The notes below the pieces were generated by a model. The model saw only the letters and a program-made list of their open reading frames with translations. It did no database searches and had not been told where the DNA came from. A program made the position numbers and the translations under genes. Positions 1 to 5,805 of a DNA stretch of 6,423 bases are shown piece by piece; position 1 is the stretch's first letter, and each line of letters begins with the position of its first letter. Origin of the DNA: Archangium sp. (GTDB lineage Bacteria; Myxococcota; Myxococcia; Myxococcales; Myxococcaceae); assembly GCA_016793585.1 (NCBI GenBank), contig JAEUJR010001086.1, forward strand, positions 1-6,423, in the 5' to 3' direction.

Positions 1-2
1 AG

Positions 3-260
3 CCAGCGACGTCGAGCCTCTGGTTCACCGTCAAAGGCAAGGCCTCGTCGGCGGTGCAGGCCCTGCCCGCAGCCGATGCATGCCAGCCCCGAGTGTCGAT
101 CGCGCTGTTCGACCCGAAGGGGAAGACACGGCTCGTGCTGCAGGCCGATTTCGGCGGCGTGATGTCGGCGACCGTGGTCGGAGACGCCTGCAAGGTCGAC
201 TTCTCGTGGGACCCTTCCATCGAGGCGTTCAAGCCCGAGTGGAAGTCCTGCAAAGGCTGA
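3..260 (+). CDS. C-terminal end of an unrecognised protein (5' end outside window)
   Basis: The frame is open from the left edge to TGA at 258-260, giving 85 visible residues. I do not recognise the family. The visible part has a pattern of short beta strands (SSLWFTVKGK, RVSIALFDPKGKTRLVLQAD, SATVVGDACKVDFSW) and three cysteines (in DACQ, GDACK and the C-terminal KSCKG). This would suit a small secreted or periplasmic beta-sandwich domain, but that is inference. A GTG at 54 could start a 68-residue protein; it is probably internal because the strand pattern continues upstream of it. The gene ends 26 bases before the YciO-type gene and is probably its operon partner. Confidence is in its being coding, not in function. 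Confidence 0.6.
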   Translation, partial: PATSSLWFTVKGKASSAVQALPAADACQPRVSIALFDPKGKTRLVLQADFGGVMSATVVGDACKVDFSWDPSIEAFKPEWKSCKG

Positions 261-286
261 CGGTTTCGGCTACAGCGAAAAACGTC

Positions 287-901
287 ATGGCATCAGCACC
301 GATTCTCGAGGTCGACCCGCAGTTCCCCCAGCCCCGCATCGTCGAAAAGGCGGCGAAGGTGCTCGAGGACGGCGGCCTCATCGCGTACCCGACCGACACC
401 TATTACGGCATCGGCTGCGATCTGCTCTCCCGCAAGGCGATCGATCGCATCTACGGCGTGAAGGGCCGCGATCGAAAGAAGCCGCTCGCGTTCCTGTGCC
501 CCGATCTCTCCGACGTCTCGAAGTACGCGATCGTGAGCAAGTTCGCGTACCGCACCATGAAGCAGCTGACGCCCGGCCCGTTCACGTTCGTGCTCGTCGC
601 GACGAAGCTCGTGCCCGACATGATGCAGACGAAGCAGCGGCAGGTCGGTATTCGGGTGCCCCAGGCGCCGCTGATGCTCGCCATCGCGTCGAAGCTGGGC
701 CGACCGATCGTCACCACGTCGGCGACCGATCAGGACGGGCAGGTGCTCATCGACGCGAAGGACATCAAGGAGCAGCTCGGCTCGCGGCTCGATCTGATCC
801 TCGATGGTGGCGTGCAGCCCAATGAGCCGTCGACGGTGGTGTCGCTGATCGACGACCAGATCGAGGTGCTCCGGCAGGGCAAGGGCATCATCGTGGTCTG
901 A
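287..901 (+). CDS. YciO-type Sua5/YciO/YrdC family protein (threonylcarbamoyl-AMP synthase-like)
   Basis: A 204-residue protein with the YrdC-like fold throughout. Family members TsaC/Sua5 make threonylcarbamoyl-AMP from threonine, bicarbonate and ATP for the t6A base at tRNA position 37; the role of the YciO branch is less settled. Visible landmarks are GGLIAYPTDTYYGIGCD (residues 29-45), the basic loop KGRDRKKPLAF (59-69), RTMKQLTPGPFTFVL, RQVGIRVPQAPL, the TTSA motif and the C-terminal EPSTVVSL...VLRQGKG. Length and the LTPGPFTF/DLILDGG style match YciO (about 206 residues) better than TsaC (about 190) or Sua5 (about 340 with an extra domain). The KxR pair used by TsaC to bind substrate is kept (K59, R61). 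The frame is open back to 80, but ATG 287 gives the family length and follows the previous stop; the Shine-Dalgarno sequence is weak. Not certain whether it is the cell's real t6A enzyme. Confidence 0.9.
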   Translation: MASAPILEVDPQFPQPRIVEKAAKVLEDGGLIAYPTDTYYGIGCDLLSRKAIDRIYGVKGRDRKKPLAFLCPDLSDVSKYAIVSKFAYRTMKQLTPGPFTFVLVATKLVPDMMQTKQRQVGIRVPQAPLMLAIASKLGRPIVTTSATDQDGQVLIDAKDIKEQLGSRLDLILDGGVQPNEPSTVVSLIDDQIEVLRQGKGIIVV

Positions 902-920
902 AGCTGGGGTATCGTGGTCT
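890..920 (+). repeat. Short direct repeat ATCGTGGTCT around a gene junction
   Basis: The 10-mer ATCGTGGTCT occurs at 890-899, over the last codons of the YciO-type gene, and again at 911-920, just before the ATG of the lipoprotein gene. The start-to-start distance is 21 bp, two turns of the helix. It could be a small duplication, a protein binding site or chance; nothing else in the sequence decides between these. Confidence 0.3.
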
Positions 921-921
921 C

Positions 922-1539
922 ATGTCGCGAGTTCTCTCGTTGATCGTCGCCGGGCTGGTCGTCGCGTGCAGCCCTACCGTGAGTCCGCAGCCCGTGAAGG
1001 GCCGCACCACCGTTGCCCCGAATGCGACCTATTTCTGGAAGGTGGCGAGTTCGACGGTGGAGTGGGGCACGTGCGCTGACGCTGCCGACTTCCGTGCGAA
1101 CGTGGCGCCGCTGCCGTTCTCGATGAACAGCTTCCTCATCTACAAGACCGACGCCGAGGCCAAGACGGCGATCGCGCAGTCGTGCACCTCGCTCGATCCC
1201 AACACGTGCATGAACTCGTCGAGCAACGTGGTGTTCACCGTTGCCGGCACCGAGCTGACTTTCCCGAGGGCTGAAACCGAAGACGTGTTGCGGGTGCGCG
1301 ACCCCAACGGCGTCGAGCGCGACTCGACCTGCAAGCTGACCCAGCTCGAGACGTGGACGATGCGTGATCAGGGCGAGAAATTCGAACTCGAGGTGACGAA
1401 CGCGCTCGGCCTGAAAGAGACCGGCACGATGGCCGACGAGTGCAAGCTGATCGAGGACAACCTGATCGCCCGCAGCCCGAACATGGCTGGTGTGCGCGGG
1501 TGCATCTTGACGTTCAAGCTGACCGGCGACCTGCGCTGA
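922..1539 (+). CDS. Small putative lipoprotein, function unknown
   Basis: A 205-residue protein starting with a short hydrophobic signal (SRVLSLIVAGLVVAC) and lipobox VVAC, so Cys16 should be lipidated after cleavage by signal peptidase II. Serine at +2 predicts sorting to the outer membrane by the usual enterobacterial rule, which may not hold in this organism. The mature part has six further cysteines (51, 88, 96, 137, 174, 194), an even number that would allow three disulfides in the periplasm. I recognise no family. ATG 922 is 20 bases after the YciO-type stop, with a GGGG tract at 906-909 as a poorly spaced ribosome binding site. It ends at TGA 1537-1539, directly against the stop of the convergent phosphoesterase gene, leaving no room for an intergenic terminator. 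Confidence 0.75.
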   Translation: MSRVLSLIVAGLVVACSPTVSPQPVKGRTTVAPNATYFWKVASSTVEWGTCADAADFRANVAPLPFSMNSFLIYKTDAEAKTAIAQSCTSLDPNTCMNSSSNVVFTVAGTELTFPRAETEDVLRVRDPNGVERDSTCKLTQLETWTMRDQGEKFELEVTNALGLKETGTMADECKLIEDNLIARSPNMAGVRGCILTFKLTGDLR

Positions 1540-2751
1540 TCAGCCAGTGGTGAGCACGAGCTTCACGACCTCCGGCGGAGCTCCGATGCGCATCGGCGGG
1601 CCCACGAACCCACAGCCTCGAGACGTGTAGAGCCAGCTGTTGCCCTGCTTCGAGAGGCCGGTGTTCCGCTCTTGCCACATGAGGGCGCCGATGAGCGTTC
1701 CGGGGAAGAGCTGGCCGCCGTGGGTATGCCCCGAGAGCTGCAAGCCGATGTTCTTGGCCGAGACGGCTTCGAGGTTCGAGGGCTGGTGCGCGAGCAGCAC
1801 CGAGGCGCGTGCGGGATCTCGGTTCGCCGTGGCCGCTTCGAGATCGTAGTCGCCGACACCAAACCGGCCCCAGTCGTCGACGCCGAGCAGATCGAACGAG
1901 CCGCCTGCGTCGCCGATGGTGACAGCGCGGTTCCGGAGCACCGTGAAGCCGAAGTCAGACAGCACGGGCGCCCAACGCTCCCAGCCCGAGTAGTAGTCGT
2001 GGTTGCCCGAGCAGAAGTACGTGCCGTGCTTCGACGAGAGCTTGCGCAGCGTCGCGACGTAGCGGCCGAGGGCGGCTGGCGAGCCGTCGACGAGATCGCC
2101 GGTGATGGCGACGAGATCGGGCTTCGCGCGGTTCGCCTCTGTCACGAGCATCTCCAGGAACTTCTCCTGAATGACCGCTCCGACGTGAATGTCGGAGAGC
2201 TGCACGATGGTGAAGCCCTCGAGCGCCTTCGGCAGGCCGGGCAACTTGATGGGGACTTCGGTGATCTCGGGCGGAGTCATTGCCTTGTAGACCCCGAAGG
2301 TGGTGAGGCCTCCACCGACCCCGAGGGCCGTGGCAGCACCCACCCGCGCGAGGAAGCGACGGCGTTGGGGGTCGTCGACGGTCGGTGGGGGCACTGGCGC
2401 CACGCTGTCGAGTGACGGAACACCGCTGGCGACCGAGGGTGCTGCTTTGGCGACGCGGCGGTTGAGCCACCACTTCACGCCCTCGAAGGCCACGAGCACG
2501 AGAAGAATGTTGAGGAGCAGGCCCCAGAACACGAGCACGACGAGCGAGGCGGTGGCCGGCGGCTGCCCCGACGAGCCCCACGCGCGGAGCAGCGGCACGG
2601 CGGCGTAGGTGAGGAGCAAGACGAGCGCCAGCCCGCGCTTCACCCAGGGGTTGGACGTGACGTCGAGGATCAGTCGTTTGAAGAGAAACCAGTTCAACGC
2701 GCCGAAGAGCACCAGGGCGACGAGGGCGATGACGATGCGGAACCACTCCAT
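1540..2751 (-). CDS. Membrane-anchored calcineurin-like metallophosphoesterase (YkuE/YaeI type)
   Basis: A 403-residue protein. Three hydrophobic segments lie at about 5-25, 40-57 and 66-92; a twin-arginine motif RRRFL (130-134) is followed by a fourth hydrophobic stretch (138-155); then comes a metallophosphoesterase domain (about 178-400). All metal-site motifs are present: SDIH (D187, H189), GDLVDG (D219), GNHD (N250, H251), the histidine in AHQP (H322) and GHTHGGQ (H342, H344). Family members hydrolyse phosphoester or pyrophosphate bonds using two metal ions; YaeI-like and LpxG-like relatives act on lipids or lipid A precursors, so an envelope substrate is plausible but unproven. The positive loops (FKR, VKRG, NRR, QRRR) suggest an outside N terminus and a periplasmic catalytic domain. 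ATG 2751 has an AGGG 7 bases upstream. It lies downstream of ampG on the same strand across the repeat array. Confidence 0.92.
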   Translation of the reverse strand: MEWFRIVIALVALVLFGALNWFLFKRLILDVTSNPWVKRGLALVLLLTYAAVPLLRAWGSSGQPPATASLVVLVFWGLLLNILLVLVAFEGVKWWLNRRVAKAAPSVASGVPSLDSVAPVPPPTVDDPQRRRFLARVGAATALGVGGGLTTFGVYKAMTPPEITEVPIKLPGLPKALEGFTIVQLSDIHVGAVIQEKFLEMLVTEANRAKPDLVAITGDLVDGSPAALGRYVATLRKLSSKHGTYFCSGNHDYYSGWERWAPVLSDFGFTVLRNRAVTIGDAGGSFDLLGVDDWGRFGVGDYDLEAATANRDPARASVLLAHQPSNLEAVSAKNIGLQLSGHTHGGQLFPGTLIGALMWQERNTGLSKQGNSWLYTSRGCGFVGPPMRIGAPPEVVKLVLTTG

Positions 2752-2779
2752 TCGGCGACCCTAACCGGCCAGCGGGCCG
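2752..2779 (-). promoter_or_regulatory. Ribosome binding site and adjacent small hairpin before the phosphoesterase gene
   Basis: Read on the minus strand, AGGG (2762-2759) lies 7 bases before the ATG and fits a Shine-Dalgarno site. Directly upstream is a 5-bp GC-only inverted repeat, CGGCC at 2766-2770 and GGCCG at 2775-2779, with a 4-base loop. The hairpin would end three bases short of the binding site and could tune ribosome access; that effect is inference. I could not pick out a convincing promoter. Confidence 0.35.
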
Positions 2780-2907
2780 TTCGCTTCCCGGCCGAATTCA
2801 CTTCACGAAGCTTCACACGGGGGGGTCGTACAAGCGGCGGGGACTCGATTGGTCGCTCCGGGTAATCCGCGCACTCGTTCCGTGGGACAGGCGCTCGCGA
2901 ATGGGCT
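2780..2907. other. Unique part of the intergenic gap before the repeat array
   Basis: This stretch lies between the hairpin upstream of the phosphoesterase gene and the first repeat unit. I see no gene in it. It holds a palindrome GAAGCTTC (2807-2814) flanked by two copies of CTTCAC (2801-2806 and 2811-2816), and a G7 run (2819-2825). Bases just before the first unit (GAATGGGCTGGCAGC) weakly resemble the end of the repeat linker, so one decayed unit may extend the array leftward. Confidence 0.4.
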
Positions 2908-2942
2908 GGCAGCAAACCCGGACCACGCGCGGGATTTCTGCC
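2908..2942. repeat. Palindromic core of the repeat unit (copy 1 shown)
   Basis: The left arm GGCAGCAAACCCG (2908-2920) and right arm CGGGATTTCTGCC (2930-2942) pair at 11 of 13 positions around a 9-base loop GACCACGCG. The same element recurs at 2968-3002, 3027-3061, 3087-3121, 3147-3181, 3206-3232 (shortened), about 3258-3291 and 3317-3351. An alternative fold pairs CTGCCGC with GCGGCAG of the next unit across the linker, so the array could switch between two sets of hairpins. No T tract follows the stem on either strand, so a standard intrinsic terminator is not supported. Confidence 0.75.
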
Positions 2943-3360
2943 GCTGAAACTCCGAACGGCCGTGGGCGGCAGCAAACTCGGACCACTCGCGGGATTTCTG
3001 CCGCTGAATCTGCGAACGGTCGTGGGGGCAGCGAACTGGGACCACGCGTGGGATTTCTGCCGCTGAATCTCCGAACGGCCGTGGGCGGCAGCAAACTCGG
3101 ACCACGCGCGGGATTTCTGCCGCGGAATCTCCGAACGGTCGTGGGCGGCAGCAAACCCGGACCACGCGCGGGATTTCTGCGTCTCGATTCCGAGCGGTCG
3201 TAGGCGGCAGGAACACGAGCAGGAGTTCTGCCGCTGAATCTCCGAACGGTCGTGGGCGGCAGGAAAACCGGAACACGCGCGGGGTTCTGTCGCTGAATCT
3301 CCGAACGGTCGGAGGCGGCAGCAAACCCGGACCACGCGCGGGATTTCTGCCTCTCGATCA
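2908..3360. repeat. Tandem array of about eight 60-bp units, structured and non-coding
   Basis: Counting each unit from GGCAG, units begin at 2908, 2968, 3027, 3087, 3147, 3206, 3258 and 3317, giving lengths of 60, 59, 60, 60, 59, 52 and 59; the eighth decays after about 3360. Each holds a 35-bp imperfect palindrome and a roughly 25-bp linker containing CTGAATCTCCGAACGG and TCGTGGGC. By eye most copies are highly similar; units 1, 5 and 8 share the same first 34 bases, and unit 6 is the divergent short copy. The array fills the gap between the ampG stop (3382) and the phosphoesterase gene. All three minus-strand frames stay open because the unit lacks stops there, but the 59- and 52-bp units shift the frame, so a repeat protein is unlikely. 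Possible roles: transcript stabiliser, attenuator between the two genes, protein binding array, or passive minisatellite. Confidence 0.9.
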
Positions 3361-3381
3361 GGTCTGCCTCGCGAAGTAACG

Positions 3382-4944
3382 TCATCTCCCAGCGGCTGAC
3401 CGGGGCTTGCCTCGGGCGGCGAGCGTTGCTGCGACGGCGAGACCGACGAGACCACCGAAGAGGATGGCTCCGATCAGATCGAGTGAGTCGGCGAGCTTCG
3501 CCGGTGTGACGGTCGAGATGATCGTCGCGCCGAGGTCGAACTGCTTCGTCTCACGCCAGGTCTTCAGCGCGGTGAGACTCGCGGCTCCCACGATGCCGAG
3601 GATGATCGCGAACACGGCCGAGACGCCGCCGCGAGCCCAGAGCGTCTTCGCCTCCCACGCCTCACCGCGTTCGATGGGCTTCGCCTCATCTCCCGAGATC
3701 TCGATCAGTGTCGGGCTCGAGAACGGCGCGAAGCGGCGCAGCATCACGAGCCCGGGAATCGCGGCGGGAATCGAGAGCAAGAAGAACGCACTCCACCCGA
3801 GCGCATCGGCGAGCGCTCCCGACGGAGGGCCCGTCAGCGTTCGGCCGAGCCCGAAGAGACTCGAGAGCAGCGCGTACTGCGTGGCCGAGAAGCGCTTCTC
3901 GGTGAGCCGAATCATCAGGAACGAGAAGGCCGCCGTGCCCAGCCCGCCCGTGAAGTTCTCGAGGCTGACCGCGACGTAGAGCAGGGTGCGATCGACCGGC
4001 ATCGCAGCGATGATCGCGTAGCCGACGTTCGAGAGGCCCTGAATGACGCCGAAGATCCACAGCGCCTTCGTGACGGTGATGCGTTCGGTGAGCACGCCTC
4101 CGATGAACGTGCCGAGCGCGATCGAGATGAGCGTCGCGGTGCCGCTGCCGACGCCCACGTCCCACGCGTCGTAACCGTGCTGCTGGAGGAATGGGCGAAT
4201 GAGCGCGCTCGCGAGGTTGTCGGCGTGTTTGTAGAGAAAGAGGAAGGCTGCGATCTCGAGTGCGCGCGGGCGTGAGAGAAAGCCGATGAAGGGCTCCCAG
4301 ACCGCCGAGCGAAGCGACGTCGGCGGAGTCGGCTGCGCGTCGGGCTCGGGCGCCAGCATCGTGACGGGAATCAGCACGATGAAGAGCCCGGCGAGCGCCC
4401 AGATGGTGACGTCCCAGCCCCAGAGCGGGCCGACCGAAATGGCGGCGTTGCCCGAGATCCACATGGCGACGCGGTACATGGCCGTGCGCGTGCCGGCGGC
4501 GGCTCCCTGCTCACCGTCGCGGAGCACTTCGACCGTGTACGCGTCGACCGCGATGTCCTGCGTTGCCGAGGCGAACGAGATCGCAAGGAGCAGCGCCGAG
4601 ATGACGCCGATGGTGGGCGAGGTCGCGATCGTGGCGAGGGTTCCGAACAGCGCAGCGAGGGCGAGCTGGGTGACGAGAATCCACCCGCGCTTGCGGCCGA
4701 GAAAGGGTGGCCACAGGCGATCCATCAGCGGCGCCCAGACGAACTTGAACGAGTAGGGCGCCTGCGCGAGCGTGATCAGGCCGACCGTCTTGATGTCGAC
4801 GCCAACCGCGGCCATCCACGTTGGCACCGAGAGCCACACGAGCCCAAGCGGTAGACCCGAAGAGATCGACAGCAGTGACACCGCACCCACGCGCCAGCTG
4901 GTGAAGGCGATGAGCCACGACTTGCGGTGCTGCGGTCCCGTCAC
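3382..4944 (-). CDS. ampG: AmpG-type MFS permease (muropeptide/peptidoglycan recycling family)
   Basis: A 520-residue multi-spanning membrane protein. Characterised AmpG imports GlcNAc-anhydroMurNAc peptides from the periplasm for cell-wall recycling; in enterobacteria this also controls AmpC beta-lactamase induction. Family hallmarks are SGLPLGL (29-35), DIKTVGLITLAQAPYSFKF (50-68), WAPLMDR (70-76), GRKRGW (83-88), SATQDIAVDAYTVEVL (126-141), YKHADNLASALIRPFL (238-253) and SLENFTGGLGTAAF (327-340). Two further hydrophobic segments near 441-462 and 486-510 add to the 12-helix core, as in the 14-helix E. coli protein (about 490 residues). The start is GTG 4944 without a clear ribosome binding site; it places SGLP at about the distance seen in AmpG. 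It begins 45 bases after the lactamase gene and is probably co-transcribed. Other members of this branch (acetyl-CoA transporter-like) carry other substrates, so substrate is likely, not proven. Confidence 0.88.
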   Translation of the reverse strand: MTGPQHRKSWLIAFTSWRVGAVSLLSISSGLPLGLVWLSVPTWMAAVGVDIKTVGLITLAQAPYSFKFVWAPLMDRLWPPFLGRKRGWILVTQLALAALFGTLATIATSPTIGVISALLLAISFASATQDIAVDAYTVEVLRDGEQGAAAGTRTAMYRVAMWISGNAAISVGPLWGWDVTIWALAGLFIVLIPVTMLAPEPDAQPTPPTSLRSAVWEPFIGFLSRPRALEIAAFLFLYKHADNLASALIRPFLQQHGYDAWDVGVGSGTATLISIALGTFIGGVLTERITVTKALWIFGVIQGLSNVGYAIIAAMPVDRTLLYVAVSLENFTGGLGTAAFSFLMIRLTEKRFSATQYALLSSLFGLGRTLTGPPSGALADALGWSAFFLLSIPAAIPGLVMLRRFAPFSSPTLIEISGDEAKPIERGEAWEAKTLWARGGVSAVFAIILGIVGAASLTALKTWRETKQFDLGATIISTVTPAKLADSLDLIGAILFGGLVGLAVAATLAARGKPRSAAGR

Positions 4945-4989
4945 GCGCGGAAGTGTCGCACGCCGTCAGTCGATCGTCGGGAAATCGCT

Positions 4990-5805
4990 TCAGCGCGGTG
5001 TCGCGGCGAGGGCTGCGTCGACGAGATCGAGCGTGTGAAGAAACAGGCCCGAGCCGCCGATGCCTCCGTGGCCCGGCACCACCATCAACGGCCGGAACGG
5101 GCGCCTGTCGTAGGCGCAGAACGGAAGGTCGTCTCCGAACCCTGTCGTCTGGAGCCCGCGCTTCCAGCTCCTCAGGTCGGCGTCTGCGACGTTTCCGAGC
5201 GTCGTCGATGCGGCCGACTTCACCCAGCAGCCGCCGAACACGATCTGGTGCGGACGTGGCAGACGAACGAGCAGGTTGTCTGGGGCGTGCCCGTGCCCGG
5301 GGAACACCGTGTCGAACCGAACGCCCGCCAGGGTCAGGTGCGCCTCTTCTGTCGTGATGGGCTCGGCGTTGAGCACGGTTCCTTCTGCCCTCGCGCGATC
5401 GATCGTGAGCTGGAGCGCATGCACGCGAGTCGTTGGCGGAAGCTCACCGACTCCGCCGATTCGATCGTCATGCGAGTGGGTCGCGATCAGATCAGTGACC
5501 GGCAGCTTCAGCTTCGTCGTGGTCCACTCGAGCAGGGCCTTCGTTGCCGTCGGCGTCCACGGCGTGTCGATCAACACCACCCCACCGTCACCCGCGATCA
5601 CCAACCCGTTCGATGGAAACAGGCCGACGTTCGGCAGCTCCTTGTACGACGTGTGAATCCACACGTCGTCGGCCACCTTCGCCAGCTCGATCTCGGGCGA
5701 GAGGACGATGCGATCGATTCGCACCTCTTCTCGCGTTGGCACGCGCAACGGCCGCGGTGAACACGCCACGAGGGCGATGCTCACCACCAGCCAGCTCCGC
5801 ATCAC
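4990..5805 (-). CDS. Subclass B1 metallo-beta-lactamase, predicted lipoprotein
   Basis: A 271-residue zinc hydrolase. The N terminus is a lipoprotein signal with lipobox LVAC (Cys15). The B1 zinc ligands are all present: HSHDD (H110, H112, D114; standard 116, 118, 120), H173 in GHGHAPDN (196), C193 in GGCWVKS (221) and H246 in VPGHG (263). The substrate-binding Lys (K196, standard 224) and Asn (N205, 233, in LGNVADA) are kept, as are PSNGLV and [14 protein letters not shown]. This combination, particularly Cys with LGNVADA, marks B1 beta-lactamases such as BcII rather than glyoxalases or other relatives of the fold. It should open beta-lactam rings in the periplasm; spectrum cannot be read here. 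From Cys221 to His263 it is about 11 residues longer than BcII as I recall that sequence. The start is GTG 5805 or ATG 5802; both overlap the nuoI stop, implying translational coupling. Confidence 0.9.
   Translation of the reverse strand: MMRSWLVVSIALVACSPRPLRVPTREEVRIDRIVLSPEIELAKVADDVWIHTSYKELPNVGLFPSNGLVIAGDGGVVLIDTPWTPTATKALLEWTTTKLKLPVTDLIATHSHDDRIGGVGELPPTTRVHALQLTIDRARAEGTVLNAEPITTEEAHLTLAGVRFDTVFPGHGHAPDNLLVRLPRPHQIVFGGCWVKSAASTTLGNVADADLRSWKRGLQTTGFGDDLPFCAYDRRPFRPLMVVPGHGGIGGSGLFLHTLDLVDAALAATPR

Noticed and set aside
80..286. Longer N terminus for the YciO-type protein starting at ATG 80
   Set aside because: The extra 69 residues are Arg-rich, unlike the family, and overlap the upstream gene in another frame; ATG 287 gives the normal family length.
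1672..2415. 247-residue plus-strand open frame
   Set aside because: It lies opposite the phosphoesterase gene, whose catalytic motifs are all on the minus strand; it is a GC-rich antisense shadow.
2908..3360. CRISPR array
   Set aside because: The intervals between palindromes are themselves near-identical copies, not unique spacers, and no cas gene is present.
3317..3381. Intrinsic terminator after ampG
   Set aside because: The hairpin of the last unit is strong, but no run of T follows it on the minus strand.
2694..3455. Long minus-strand open frames over the repeats (also 2803-3324 and 2813-3385) that would encode 20-residue repeat proteins
   Set aside because: All three frames are open only because the unit has no stops on that strand. 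Unit lengths of 59 and 52 shift the frame several times, so no frame keeps a consistent repeat, and the peptides are Arg/Pro/Ser-rich low-complexity sequence. The frames also run into ampG and the phosphoesterase gene.
4927..5760. 277-residue plus-strand open frame
   Set aside because: It lies opposite the metallo-beta-lactamase and has no recognisable domain; the lactamase frame has all its zinc ligands.
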